From Sipunculus nudus (Eukaryota > Annelida > Sipuncula > Golfingiida > Sipunculidae), in the NCBI GenBank assembly GCA_026874595.1, contig CM049314.1, forward strand, positions 71,936,300-72,000,299: 64,000 nucleotides of DNA, written 5' to 3'. How positions within the stretch are numbered: position 1 is the stretch's first letter; the number at the start of each line of letters is the position of its first letter. The notes beneath the pieces are model-generated. The model had not been told where the DNA came from and made no database searches. It saw nothing but the letters and a program-made list of their open reading frames with translations. The translations under genes were made by a program, and so were the position numbers. Shown here in pieces: positions 13,130 to 27,074 of this stretch.

Positions 13130-13660
13130 ATGTTTAATAATTCAGTAATTTCCAGTGAACCAACTTGTGCACTGGAGTGCTGGTTTACAAATATATCTGA
13201 TAAGTTAAAGTTGTGGAATAACAAGTATAGCTATCTTGCCACACACCAGGAAATCCGTGAAACCAAATCAATGGCCTTTGTATCAAAGGTCATGAACGAC
13301 GTACTGCATCCCCTGCATTTAGAATTCAGCTTTTTACCTTCAGGTAAACGCTTAGATGTTAAATTCTGCAGAGTAACTCGCTTTAAAAGGTATCTTGTGT
13401 CATACAATATTAAACTTTTTAACTCACAACCCTCTATAGATATTTAATGTTTTGAATTATGTGTTTTATCTGCAGCTTATTTTTACATGCATAGTCTAAA
13501 AGTTTTGTGTTATTTTTATGTATTTATTTGTATTTGTATTTATCTATTTATTTATGTAATGAATTGCAAGTCAACAACAAATTCCTGGAAATTATGGCAA
13601 ATAAATGTTATTTCATCTTATCTTATGATTACAATAAGCACACCGAATTTAAGGACAACC
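13130..13660 (+). mobile_element. 3' end of a non-LTR retrotransposon
   Basis: A 105-codon frame (13130-13447) ends LPSGKRLDVKFCRVTRFKRY then IKLFNSQPSIDI. This resembles the extreme C-terminus of reverse transcriptases of jockey/CR1-like LINEs in invertebrates. It is followed by a T-rich 3' UTR and a tail, GCAAATAAATGTTATTTC then ATCTTATCTTATG, like the short-repeat tails of such elements. The 5' part is missing. Family assignment is from pattern memory, so moderate. Confidence 0.5.
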
Positions 13661-13897
13661 CATGCAGAAAGGTCATCACGTACAAGCGCTGAGCTTACGG
13701 GACCAGCAGTTTTGCAGGTGCAATAACTATTTACAGTACCGTAGAGCTGATCCAGCCGATTTTTAACATATTCATGACAATATTGTAGAGATAATAAAGA
13801 TACTTTATATATGCATGTAAACAATATTTCACTTTATAAAAAAAAATCACCCTGGTCTCACTATGGCCCTTTTTAATGGAGCTATCTATATAACACC

Positions 13898-14708
13898 TGT
13901 TACAGGTGCTCTTTTTATTATGTGACACGGGCATAACTCCTGTTGTGGCACTCGTGTCTGGCCGCGTATCACATTCTATGTTTAATCCGGACTGGTTGAA
14001 CTCTCGTTGTCATGTTAGCCTTGAGTTTTCTCGCCTGGCCGAGGTTACCTGACGAGCCTGGTATGTGGAGACACACAGCGCTGTTTTTCTAGAGAATTCC
14101 TGAAACGCGTGTTTACTGTGTTGTGCAAGATCTTATGGACTGTTCGAGAAGTGGAAAATTCTCGGCTTGGGTGTGAAGGTATATAAGGGGGCTGTTTTTT
14201 TTTAAACCAGGCAGAGAGAAGGAGCAGAGCAGATTTCAGCGGACGCAGAAGCGTGTGTCAGTTTCTAGGACCTTATCCGACGAATGCGGCAATTATAGAT
14301 TTTTCTAAGACTTTCTCCTGGATTTTATGCATTTGGACTTCAGTTTACTTTCTGGATTGTTACAAGAGCTTTGCACTGGACTGTCATTCTCCGAGAATAT
14401 ACATTTAAGGAACTTATCGTGGTGACGGTGTTGGTATCCAGGTACTGTGCACATTATTTTCTGTGTGATTGTATTGATTTGTTCCTATACCGCTGTTTTA
14501 CTGTATAATTGTATTGATTAAGTGTACTGTATTGCTAGGTTTGTTTTAAGAATAAATTATGGTTATTTGTTAACAAAAAACAACTGGCTCCTTTATCCAT
14601 TTCCCGCTGCCTAGTGTTACGGAATCTGATTGTTTTTTTTTTTTATCTTCATTACAAAATTTGTGTTCATCACGCATACGTGATCTGTTTATATTAGGTT
14701 CCGTAACA
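13898..14708 (+). mobile_element. Solo LTR with 4-bp target duplication
   Basis: It begins TGTTACAGG and ends CCGTAACA, so the ends are TG...CA with inverted TGTTAC/GTAACA. It is flanked by CACC at 13894-13897 and 14709-14712. Inside are a TATA box (GTATATAAG, 14179-14187) and a polyadenylation signal AATAAA at 14551-14556, as expected of U3-R-U5. No second LTR, primer site or coding region is present, so recombination to a solo LTR is inferred. A 4-bp duplication is compatible with a Gypsy-type or related LTR element. Confidence 0.7.
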
Positions 14709-17567
14709 CACCCCAATGCATATATTCTTGTCTGGGAGTAGGCCTATGTACCCTGGTATATATGGTAAGAACGCACCTTTATCAATGCCAAGGAGATAGT
14801 ACTCCAAGGTTCTCCCTGAAGCAGGATGCCAAATGCAGATAAATTATTCAGTCCGAGCGTCTCCCGAAGGAAAGGGCACTGTGTCAGGGTCGCATAGCGA
14901 CACGGGAAGCCATCCCATGATCCCGCGCCACTGGGAGCTTCGCGGAGTAGGATTGGACAAGGATAAACTATGGAACATGTATAAATAATTACTGTTGATA
15001 AAACTCAAGTTTCTGCAAGAGAAACAAGCCTTATAAACCGTTGAATGTGCTTTTAATATCGACACAGCGTCTTGGGTGAGTATATATGGTAGCTGTGTAT
15101 TGTCTGATAACTCGTGCTGTGTTTTAGTTGACAGCGATGCGTGCTTGTGTTGTGTGTATTCAGTGGCATAATGTTGTGACTATGGGACCCCCGACCTGTC
15201 AACTCAACAGTTTACTGTATGTTGTTGGCTCGCAAGGGAGTGCTCCATAATTTAGCACGCCCAAAGTTCATTAGATAGGCTAATCCCTTATGCTAAAAGG
15301 TGAGTATCTAAGGTTATACATAGTTACTTACCAGTATGACAGGTACTTTGACCAGACTGATTAAAATTAGTTAAAGAATAATTAACGTCTAATATTAATA
15401 ATGAGTTAATATTTAAAGTAGATTAGAAATTGATGGATTACAATTAAAATATTTTGAAAACTTTAATTTTGAAGTTCAGTGAAATGGCCTATTGCTAATA
15501 TTATATTATTTGTTTTTAAACATTTTACCCTTGTGTATATTAGGGTAAATTTATAAGTATTTTGACACATTAATTGAATAGCTAATTTGGTCTAAAGATG
15601 GTTACCAAAAGTGCGTAGTCCATGTACGCAAAGTTCGTTTTTCATACACAATTGTATTATGCCTAGTGTATTCCATGTTGAAAGGTGCCCCATAGCTGAA
15701 GATTTCTTTTTTTGCAAGCCATTTCACCATATATTTATTGTTCAATACTTCATAATTGAAGTTCATATCTATATTTTAGCAGCAAAAGCTGGTTTGAATA
15801 AATCATAATATTGATAATTTCCAACATGATCTCAGTAAAAGTTTATGTGGTACTGGTGTTTACACTTCAAACATTTAGAAAATACCAGATGATAAAAAAT
15901 GACAACGCAATTCAACCAAATGGTAATTACATCGATCTTGTCTCCAAAAGACTGATGTCAGAAATAACATTTATAGCAGTTAAAAATAGAAAATGTTCTC
16001 ACAACGTAGGCATACAGCCTACACATACTGATAAATGGAAACAACTCGGTTTAAAAACTCTTATGAAGGGAATTTTGCCGACTACGTATGCAGACTATGC
16101 ATATGGGCTGTGACTTTGCATTAATGAAAACAACCTTAATAATTATGACAAACATCTGGCTATCTGGCTTCCTCCCATAGATTACAATGTTATTCAAACT
16201 GCAGTGTATTGCACAGAAAAATCTGTGAAAATCTCCATTGTTTGATATCCCAGCTGGGTCGACCAGCTCCAGAACAAAGACATCCCCTTAAACAAGTGGG
16301 AGGCTCAGGCCTTTGGCCAGGGTAAACATACTGCCCAGTCTTACACTGGTAAAGAGTTCTTTGATTAAAAGCTTAAATAAAACACATAGTGATCCAGATT
16401 ACCTCCAGAATTTAATGGGTTTCTGCTTAGATGTTAAAAAGTTACCCTGAGCCTCAACAAATTTTATCAAATTCTGTTAACATTTTAAATGATCCTGCCA
16501 ACAGACAAACCACATGACCATAATTGAAACATTATTTATATAGCTCTCCTGCTAGTGAAGGTACAGTACAACAGTGTCTTGTTCAAAACAAACCCTTGAT
16601 TACCAATACACAACCGTCATCATGAAACAAAGTCATGCAAGGAACGGGCAAACTATAACCCACAGGCCATGCCAGGCTCACAAAGTTTGTGTGGCCCACA
16701 AATATACTTGCACATTGATGTCAATTTGTCCGGTCAGAGACATTCTAACATAAAAAAACAGAGTGGTGACTGAGATATTACATTTGTCCCATGGTTGGTT
16801 TCTCACTTTCTCTGCAAGATTTGTCCCAGATGGTTCAGTTTATTATTTTAGTTCAGTTCAGTTACATTTATATCAAATATTCAAGAGACAATCTAAAAAT
16901 AGCATTAATTAACTTTATTACGGCAGTTACCACAACTCTAATACACATGTCAATCATAGATATTGTGCAAAGTATACATGTCTGTATGTTTTATAATACA
17001 TGTATACTATATGCCAATACATTCTACAGTAAAGATTGCAAGTTTTCAACAGCAGTGCTTCGTAAAAACATCCGTATAAAAATTAGTACCCAATTTGTTG
17101 CTCTTGAACTCATAATTGTTTCTAAATTCTTATATTAAATTAATTACCATTATTATTATTATTATTATACATAAAGACAAAATTTAATAGGAGGGATTAC
17201 ACAGTCTACCTTTTATGGTTATGCGTTTGAACTGTGTGGCAGAGTTCGGATAACTATATCTAAAAACTGCACTGCTATGACTGGGCCCCTCATTAGTAAT
17301 CATAAAGGTTTACTCCGGTGGATAACAATCAGCCTGTGATGCCAGCATCAAGACCAAATCAAGAAAACCAGTATTGATGTATTGAGAAAACCATAATAGT
17401 CTTGTCAGGCTCAGGATTTTCCTGTATAATGCTGCGGGTCTGGGTTAACTATTGTAGATCAACATTGGTCAATATCCATTCTTTGTGTTTAGTGTGTATG
17501 GAATATTTTATTGGTGAGAAACAAAATGGTTGAGCTGAAGACTCAGTCATAGCTTTTTCCAATTAAA

Positions 17568-17640
<73 letters not shown>

Positions 17641-20600
17641 TATATATAAATAAATATTATATATATACATATATATATATATATATAAATAAATATTATA
17701 TATATACATATATATATATATTATGTAAATATATATTTATACAGGTAAAGCATCACATTGCTACCATGTGAATTTTTTTTTTAACAGCAATATCCAAACA
17801 TATTTCAAATTAATGCTTTTTCCTCTCAAGAATTTATGCTTACAAATAAGGGTGGGATCACATGAGGTCCTTCTTAAACCAAAATATATTTGTTACCTAT
17901 GCTGTTATTGCTGTAAGGGATAAGATAAATCATCTGGACAGACAATATTTAAAAATAATACAGGTAAATTGCTGTGCTTTTATGAGCATGATTATACGAT
18001 AGTGATCATGGAAAAAAAACAACACATTACAATAATAATAAGTAGTCGTCACTAGATATTGTAAATATTTAAAGATTAAATGTTACAAGTTGATCAAGTA
18101 CTCTATAGCTCTGTCAGTTCATGGTGGATGACAGGGCTCAGCATGAACAGTTAATTGCTTGCTCAGGGCAAGTGAAAGTTCCAGAAAATGGTGAAAGAAC
18201 TACTAAAAGTTAGCTCCAATTTGCCTTACTCTGCAAGTGGGTCCAACATATACTTCAACATACAGGCCTTAATCTGAACTAATCTTCAGTAAGCCATCAT
18301 CTTTCTTGGAGAAATGAAATCAGATTGATAATACAGTTTTATCCTCAGTCACCTGTACACTTATATTTAAATTACCAAAGAGAAATAAACATTTGAATGT
18401 GACTATTGTCAAACATGCGATAAAACATGCAAAACAATCACGTGAAACACAGTTTGTCCGTGGTTGTGATCACTGTTTTTGTAGGGCAAGTAGAAACTAG
18501 TTGTTACTGGACAAATATTTTCATAAGTTAATATAAAACCCTTGATGGTTACAGATAGATCACCCTTTTCAGAATGTTTGCACTGACAAACTTATTGATA
18601 ATATCTCACCACTACAGCTATTATGATATGGATAATGTTTGAATTTTTCATCGTCCTAGTGGTAACGCTGTGTTAATTGCCGAGTCTGTGTCCTTGACAC
18701 TATCTTGGACATCTTGTGTAGTGATAGCGGTATCCTGGCAACCAGCAGGAAGTTGCACAGCCATATTCAGGGTAAAAGTTAATCCCTGGTTTTCAATAAA
18801 ACAACACTAGAGATGTATTGTTTTGGTTGTGCCTTAGATACTGAGGGTTTGTGAATCAGGTTTTAATGTTACTATGATGTAATTGTAAATGCAAACATTT
18901 ATGAAATTTCAAGCTATTCTCTGTTTTCATGGTTATTAATATATAATTCAAAATATTGCCTGTAATGCTTGTTTATATAAATAAAGCCCTTTCTGGTCTA
19001 AATGTGGCAGTCTTTAACATATATTTAACATGTAAGCAGTGGTTGATTAAAATGGAATAAGAGAGGGAACGTAAGGAGAGCACTGGATAAAGAAAGTAAT
19101 GTTTGATCATTTCTTCAGAAAGTCTCACAATCTTTTTTTCCCAATTTTTTAGGACTCTAAACTAGTGTTGGAAGTGGCTTCCTAATAGATAATAAATTGG
19201 AGATCAGGTGTAAGTTCATCACAGTCACCAGTAAAAATTGCTTGAACTCTATGAGTATGAAATTTCTGATCAAATATGAACCTTTACATATTCTCAGTTC
19301 ATATATAGGCCTAATATTGGCTCATATAACTGATAACTCTACATTTATTTGTATATAGTAAACTTAGCAATGAATCTGTTAGTAAACACAGATTGTTCTA
19401 AAGTTTGTTCACATGATATTATGAAAGCATACCTTCTGTCATTATAAAACCTAACCTTTTTTGAAAAAAACTGTGATTGATTTTGGCAATACTGGACATA
19501 TCATCTGCATCAGCTGACCATTCATCAATTTATCATTATAATCCATCATCCCAACACTAATCTAAACTGACTAATCTTCCTTTTTTCTGTTACTCAAATC
19601 ACTGAGTTATGAATCATGACAATAATTCATGTGAATGCAGGAAATGGTTCAGCAGTTGGCATGATTATTACAGGATATTTTGATCACTTAATAATTAACT
19701 GTCTGTTACATCATGTGTTGCATGGGAGTTCATTAAGAAAAGATCATTCAAATGTCAACTTCACCTGGTTTAGTTTAATCAACAAGTCATGGAAGAGAGG
19801 ATGCATGGAGCATTTTACATTCAGATTCTAAGAGTGGAAAACAAACACTAAAGTCTAAATATTAAGACTTTACTTGGGGAGGTTCTGGTAACTGGATGCC
19901 CCAGAAGCAGAAGATAAAAGTGATATAAATAATCAGGTATGAAAATATTATATATTTTCTTTAGAAATATTTTAATAACGTCTTGATTTTTATTGTTCAT
20001 GAAAGTCCTTGACATGTAGGTTTATATATAATATAATATAAAATTCATATAATAATTCTAATTTAGTAATATACAAAAACAGATGCACCTCTACTCTCTC
20101 TCATGCTAGGCTTTAAACCAAGAACTACCCAACCACCCAAATAATTGATAAATAAACTGATTAGGTAAAGGTTAACACCAAAATAGTCAAGTTGAGATCA
20201 CATGCTTCACTGCAGTGCTGCTCATTTATCAAGTTGGTACTTTCATTTTCTCCCCAGCTCAAAGGGAAGAAAGTTACACTTTTACTTTATTAATAACACC
20301 TGGTCTCTATTTTACTTTCCTTTCAAAGTGACAGGACCAGTGATCGATTATAATTGATGATGCAGTCCAATAATAAACTACAGAGTTATGTACTTAAAAT
20401 GTTCCAAGGCTTTTTGATGAGGGAAGGTATGCTTTCACATAATTTATGAGAGTAAACAGTTTTTTTGGTTAATTGATAAATTCCTCTCTTTGTTTACTAT
20501 TTATGCACCTTAGGCCATAGAATTATAAGATATATTAGCCAATATGTGGGCCTGTATATTTATTGAGAAACTGCATGGACATGCATTGGTCAGAAATTTC

Positions 20601-22128
20601 ATACTCTTCAAGGTCAAGTGATCTTAACTGGTGATCGATCATGAAATTACAACTGGTTCCCAACACTTATCAAAAGTGAATAATAACCGATCATCATTTA
20701 CATACATATGCAGTTGATGAATGATTATGATTAAGGAAATGACTCCCAACACTACTTTTCAATCAATATTCATTAACCCCGTTCTGTTGTCCATCACTGA
20801 GTGTCAGCCACATTCATATTCCTACTTACACAGTTATTGGCTTGCCAAGTTGGTATTGTAACAGAAGTAAGTCTTTTAGTCTTGGAATTAAAAATCATCT
20901 GGTTCATATTTGTAAGGTTTCGAATGTTTGCCATACAGACTGTCCACTCACATCCTTTAATTGATATAATTTACCATGTTACCAAAAAACATGCAGAATA
21001 TCTACTTGTGAAGCTCACATAAGTATCTTAGTGAAATGTTTCAAAATGATTAAAATCTGTCATTAACATTCACACTTAAAACATTTAATTTCTGAATGAG
21101 CACACAGGGCACAAGTTCACACATCAACAATTGTAGGTCACTTGAGTCATGGCTGTCTGAGCTCTGTGGGCCATGGGTCACAAGTTTATATGCCAAGCAT
21201 CATTGGTACACCTGTACTCCCACTTCCAGCTCATTTCATGTTATTTGTGTAATTGACAAGATGCAGTATTATACTTGTACATTTACCTGTTAGTAGGTGG
21301 TGGGAAATTTATAAATCATTGAGGTGTTTGGAAAAAGGTGATCAATACATTGTATTTGTAATACACAATGTAAGTAGCACTCAGTGACCTTATAATCGTG
21401 GTGGTGTCACGCGGGTCGGTGTCCGGAGAACCTGTCATTAACTCTGTGAATGTTTACTCAGTGTTGTCGTCCCTGCTCAAGTGGCCTTATTCTCATGTTG
21501 CCATGGTGATGTAACGCAAGGAACATGTCCAACAAGGTCCAGAACATGCAGCATATGTTGTAGTGTTAATTTTGTGTATGTCACTCGTGAACTGTCCTTG
21601 TGCTTTAAGGAAACATGGCAACAGTGTTTTGTTTGCTTGACTCATTAGTGTTTTTCATTGACTTAATTCCTATATTGTACAACAGAATTGATCAGATAAA
21701 TACTCTAATTTCATTAAATGACCATTATTTCATTTTGTTTACATTATTTTCAACCAAATAGGTCTGCATAAGAAAGCTTTCAGGAAGACTACTGTGTGTT
21801 TTCATTTTATCTAAAAAATACTGAGATGCTGATTTGATACTGTATTCTTTCAAAATAATTTAATTTTAGGGGAGAGTTTCACCCCATTTTGAAATTTTGT
21901 AAAATTGTGCCTTGATATTAATGAACACCTGTGTTTTTTTACTTGGGGGAGGGGGGGGGTCAGATAAATTGTCCTAGCTCACAAAAAAATCCATTCGGCA
22001 AAAACATGGTGAATCATTATTACCTTCAAAGATGAATGGGTTGCGTCCTTCTTAACATACCCCACAATTCAGAATCTGGTCATTTTTTAGGTAAATTTGC
22101 AAACTATGAACAAACAAACCTTTCTTCA
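14709..22128. other. Long stretch without recognised gene
   Basis: About 7.4 kb of AT-rich DNA. Open frames are short, without splice support or recognisable product. The only clear feature is the TA-rich tract at 17569-17731. Confidence 0.5.
17569..17731. repeat. Compound TA microsatellite
   Basis: A long TA run followed by two copies of a block with AAATAAATATTATATATATA and ACATATA, suggesting duplication within the tract. Confidence 0.9.
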
Positions 22129-22852
22129 GCAGGGTTAGACACCTACTATATATCGTACCTGCCAAGTCGGGTAGCTGTTTGATAAAATTCACCTGCCCAA
22201 ATGTGTTTGTCACATGCCTGAATGTAGTCACTAAAATATTGAATTGTTAAAACTTGTTTGTTTGAATGTTTTATTAATTCAGTATATAGTAAATACGTTA
22301 CAATGGTATCTTCATTCACATATATAGAGAAACATGTAACACTTAATTGAGTGCAAGGTACTTAAAGCTTTTGAAGCTCGCTCCTGATTTCCAAGATGAT
22401 AATTTTATGATGGAAAGAGGGATGTGATTTTTATCATATTGATGAATTTGAAATATAGATAACTTGTTCCTGCTGAGTAGTGTTTGTAGTCCATTCCATT
22501 TATAGGGTGCAGACTGCTGATAATTATGTGGAGAGACTGATATTCAAAGAGTTCTCAATGAAAATATCACATTCCAGTGAATGCAGTTATTGAAAAGGAT
22601 ACTGGTAAAGAAAATTGGAGTAAAATTGTGAATATATTATTTATGAGAAAAAAGTAAGATTTTCATGTCAGGTTGACAGAAGCAATATAAGTTATTTGGA
22701 AAAACAATTGTTCTTTAATATCAAATATTAGATGTGGACCCTGTGCCTGCCTTATCGAGAAGGCAACCCAAGTTTTCACCTGCCTGAAAGCCTTAGTCAC
22801 CTGCCCCGGGCAGTGGGGCAGTGGTAAATGTTGACCTCTGCTACAGTGATGA
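22129..22852. mobile_element. Possible hAT-like non-autonomous element
   Basis: The left CAGGGTTAGACACCTAC and the inverse of the right GTAAATGTTGACCTCTG match at 11 of 17 positions. Inner sequence has mirrored CACCTGCC blocks near both ends. No 8-bp target duplication is evident. Weak. Confidence 0.3.
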
Positions 22853-24297
22853 AAACTTACTACCTCCTTGCAGAAATATAATTATTTCAGACCCAGACAT
22901 GGTACCTTGTAGGGTATGACTGTTTCAGTGTTTGCGACAGTAGACAACAATACAAGACATTAATGGGGAAACCTGGATAGTATGTATGTAATGCAAAACA
23001 ACACAGGTTTAGGGCCTGTTTTTGGTTATGCTGTATGGTAAACCCCTTTATTACTTGAGTGTTTGTGCAGCCCTGTGTGAATTAGGGTCATTCTATAGGT
23101 TATACCATGGCTGTCCACAATAAAAACCAGCTTTAATGTGTATTCATACACAGTGTATTGCCTCCAGTGTTAGATCAAACAAGGATTTATACCATTCTGT
23201 ACATGTGTTATACATGGCCACAAAGTATCAGGGATTTAATGAGTTAGATTTCACAGGGGATCTAATAAGAGAATTTTAATGCCGCACTCCTTAAGTCCAT
23301 GACCAACCATTAGGGGGATATTTATTCAATTCGAATTTCATAATAAAAATGTATGTTGTAAGGATAATAAACCTGAGCCATGAACCTACAACAAGGGCAC
23401 AAAATAGCATTCACATTAAATCCATGAAATTAATTAATAATCAGAGAAGTCTTGTGTTTTACAAATATGTATCTGAAAAACTAAGGTCAGTCAAGTTTGT
23501 TGGTCACTGCAAAAATGTAGCCATATTCTTTAGCTGCTGATTGCTTGACGTCATATAACACTTTAAAACACAGACACTGCTGAAACAAAGGCATCTACAC
23601 AAGCAGGGAAACATTCAATATGTCAGAAGATGGTAAAGAGGCAAAGAAGTAGTTTTAAAAACACACTTGGAATTTAACTAAGAATCTTTAATGCCATATG
23701 TCATTTAGTCATCTCTTGTGTAGTTTTCTGTGATATTGTACAAAAATTGCAGTTTTTTAGAATATTATCCTGGGAAAAAGGTGGGAAAAGGTTAGCTTAT
23801 TATCGTACCATTTGATTAGTCTTTCTTCACTCTTTCTGGCTGGTTGTCCATCAGCAGAGCACCAAATTAAAATGTAAATATAGACAGTCTAGGTTGAGAA
23901 TAGGAAGTTTGAGATCAGGTCACATCAGTTTGAGATTAGGTCACATCAGTTTAATTTCTACAATGCACCATATTGAGAAATCATAGAAACCCCAAGCCAT
24001 TAGCATTAAAAGGAAAGTTCCTTTCTGAGTTTCATGTGATAACCATGTAAAGTTTTAAAAAAATTGGCCATTCTATTTCACTCATCCAATTGAGTACAGA
24101 AGGCCTCTTACTAGTTTGGTATTTAGCAGGATTTAACAGCATCAGAGAAAAGGGTGAATGGTAAAATTTTGATTACTACCTCCAAGAGGTTTATGTGTTT
24201 ACCTGTGTTTGTTTGTTTGTCTGCTTGTCTTGGCAGGGATATGTGCTCTACTGAATGTTACTCTTGTTTGATATCATTTCCATCTGACAGTGATTCT
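22853..24297. other. Stretch without recognised gene
   Basis: AT-rich; no supported gene, RNA or repeat. Confidence 0.4.
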
Positions 24298-25140
24298 CAT
24301 AATAATAATAATATATTTAATTTATATAGCACTAATTCAACAAAATAGTTATCAAAAGCGCTTTACAAGACGCAAAGCACAGTTTTACTAAAACATAAAA
24401 TGTAGATTCCTACTAAAGCAAAGATTCACAAAAGAAAACCCTAATTTCTAAGAACTACCAAATGCTAATATAAAAAGGTAAGTTTTAAGATTTCTTTTAA
24501 AAGAAGCTAAAGATGGTGAAGCTCTGATTAAGTGCAGAAGTTCATTCCACAACCTTGGTGCCACAGCTGAGAAAGCTCTTGAACGACACATCTCACTTCG
24601 TGCTTTAGGGATCACTAAAAGCCCTTGGTCAGATGACCTAAGCTGCCTGACTGGAACATAAAAAGTTAAGAGGTTCCTAATGTAAATAGGCGATTGACCA
24701 TTTATGGCTTTGTATACTAACAATCAAATTTTAAAGTCAATGCACTGTTGCACTGGGAGCCAATGGAGTTTTTTAAGTAGTGGTGTAATGTGGTCGCGCT
24801 TCTTAGCACCAGTTACAAGCCTTGCAGCTGCATTCTGAACTCTGTGTAGCTGGTCCAGTAACTTGCTAGGAAGACCACATAGCAAATAGTTTGAACAGTC
24901 AATCCTTGAACTGATGAACGCATGAATTAATGTTATTAGTGAATCTTGAGTTAGGAAACCCTTTATCCTAGCTATATTACGCAGGTGGTAAAAAGCCAAA
25001 CTACAAATTATTTACATGGTTGTCAAGGCAAAGCCCTTGGTCAAACACTACCTCCAGGTTTCTAGCACTGTTTGTTGGCACAACTACAGAGTCAAATATG
25101 TTAAGAGTTTTCAACTGAATTTTTGTCCTAATGTTTCAGA
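24298..25140 (-). pseudogene. CR1/L2-like LINE remnant (C-terminal reverse transcriptase)
   Basis: Read on the minus strand from about 25140. NLEVVFDQGLCLDNHV, then (after a frameshift) AFYHLRNIARIKGFL, LLDQLHRVQNAAARLVTG, HITPLLKKLHWLPV, a TGA at 24718-24720 after DFKI, LLVYKAINGQSP and finally RLWNELLHLIRASPSLASFK. The RVQNAAARL...HWLPV...K signature is characteristic of the C-terminal region of CR1/L2-clade reverse transcriptases. The 3' UTR includes AAAGCGCTTTTG and ends in an ATT repeat at about 24298-24310, typical of microsatellite-tailed elements. At least one nonsense change and one or two frameshifts make it inactive; the 5' part is absent. Confidence 0.85.
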
Positions 25141-26861
25141 ACAAGAAAAAGAGTCGAAAACAGCGTCAAAAGCCTTCACCATAATGAACATAAAGAACTT
25201 GCAGTAGTACAATAGTACACATGCAGTAGATACCAAGCATACTTAAAGATCGTTCAAGTATATGCTCCACAATAAACTTGTTTTTTTGTTCACAAATGCT
25301 ATTTACTTACAAGTTACTATTCATTGTATTTTATATTTTGTATTTACACAAGACCAGAAATTACACACAAATTGGTTTATTTCAAAAGTTTTCAAGCTTT
25401 GAACACTGAGTAGCGGCGGAATATAAATATGCTACGTTTACATATTGTCTGCAGGCCAAGTGGGTCCTCCAGGATATTAATGAAACATGTGTTGCTCAGA
25501 TATACAGTTGAGGACGAATCCTTGCTTCTGACGTTAAGTACCCTCTCTATGATAAAATCATGCCGGGGTGATTGTTTTTCTTGTGACCGCGTCTAGAACA
25601 TTATTACATTTTCTTCTTTTTAACATGTTTGGCTACATGTGTGTTGGAATAATTAGAGGAAGTAGTGACATGGTATTGTTCAGGATACCTTAGCTTTATC
25701 AACAGGTCATTGGCTTATAAATACTTTGTGCAAACATGTAAGTGTAAGGGAGCATTGATTCAGGACAACAGGTATTACCACTGTTTTCTGTGTAGGCTTT
25801 TCTCATCAGTGTTTGAAATTTATTTAAAAAAAATCATGAGTCAGCAAGGCCTGTGTGTTTTATGTGTTTTAGATTTTCTACTGACTGCCTTCAAAATTAC
25901 AAGACAAAAAAAATCTTTTTAATCTATGCCCCTCTGTGACAGGACTTTATATGGTGTACAGACATTCGATCCGTTGACTGTCTGTTGTTTAACTAGTGTC
26001 GGCACTATAACTTACAAGAGATTTGACATATTTTAACGAAACTCACCACAGCTTCTTACCAATAAGTTATCTTGCCTGAGTTCCATTATAGGCAAAATCC
26101 ATGCATAACTAATTAGGTGCTGTAGCCAAGATAATTTATCAGGAATATAATGGATTTTTATGAAATTCAAAATAAATATTAAACAATATACTTTCTCGAA
26201 TAAATTTGATTTCCAGCAAAATCCATGAATATTAGAGGTCAGAGGTCACCAGACTTTGGGTGGTGCTGAGATGACTTACCATAAATCTGATGAATATTCA
26301 TAAAACTCATTATGAATATTACGCAAGTTTCTCACATGAATTTAATTCTTGGCAAAATTCACTCATTTAATGAGATCAGAAGTTATGAGACAACAGATCC
26401 AGGCGTATAATGCATGTTTCCTGTGCTCTTACCCTCTGTGGTTGAAATTTATTGAAACTAATAATAGGTCCGCAATGCCTGTATGTTTGAGATTCTACTG
26501 ACTGCTTTGGAAACCACATGACATAATTTAATAATATTTTACAGTATTTATTAGTGCCTACTAAATTATGTAGGACTACCAAAATGGTCCTTATCAATCT
26601 ATCCATCCTTCCATCCATTCATCCTTGTACCCTTCATTGACCAAATACCTTTAAAACCCCTGGTGCTTTCTTCATCAAATTTTACAGACAGATTGATCAC
26701 GTGACTGACCTGTGATTTTTACCTACAGATGGCGCCAGTCCTTTTCTCATACATCCACTTGTCAGACTTACTCTTTTAAATTACAATTAAGCATTTCAAT
26801 TGAATAGTACTGAGGATGACCCCTGGTGGCTGTTTTCATAACTGAATTTTTTCCCCCACAG
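25141..26861. other. Upstream flank of the ANKMY1-like gene
   Basis: No repeat family or ORF is convincing. Because the first recognised exon has an acceptor, promoter and first exon should lie upstream, but I cannot place them. One ATGAATATTCAT palindrome occurs at 26290-26301. Confidence 0.4.
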
Positions 26862-26875
26862 GTACAGATGTCACC

Positions 26876-27074
26876 ATGAGTACTGGGAGAGTGGATCACA
26901 GGTTCCCAAGGCTGAACTCAGCAAAGCGAGAAGAAACCACTAAGGAGTATAAAAGTGGTGCCTCTTTCAAGGGAAAAATTACGGACTACAAAAAAGTAGG
27001 ATATGGAATTTTCACCTGGCCTAATGGTGATCGTTACGAAGGGGAGTTTGTGGACAATGTGCGACATGGGAAAG
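26876..27074 (+). CDS. ANKMY1: ANKMY1-like exon 1: start codon and first MORN repeat
   Basis: Encodes residues 1-66 plus one base (phase 1). It starts MSTGRVDHRF and contains a first MORN-type unit ending GYGIFTWPNGDR, then YEGEFVDNVRHGKG, which continues into exon 2. An acceptor with a T/C-rich tract ends at 26861, so 26862-26875 would be 5' UTR or coding from an upstream exon. A two-frame overlap exists: an earlier ATG at 26868 opens a 3-codon ORF whose TGA overlaps this ATG (ATGA). The donor is GTGAGT at 27075. Confidence 0.8.

Noticed and set aside
14617-14708. A 92-bp element with inverted TGTTACGGAA/TTCCGTAACA ends
   Set aside because: The longer TG...CA segment from 13898 shares the same right end and has a matching CACC duplication, so the inner copy is probably part of the LTR.
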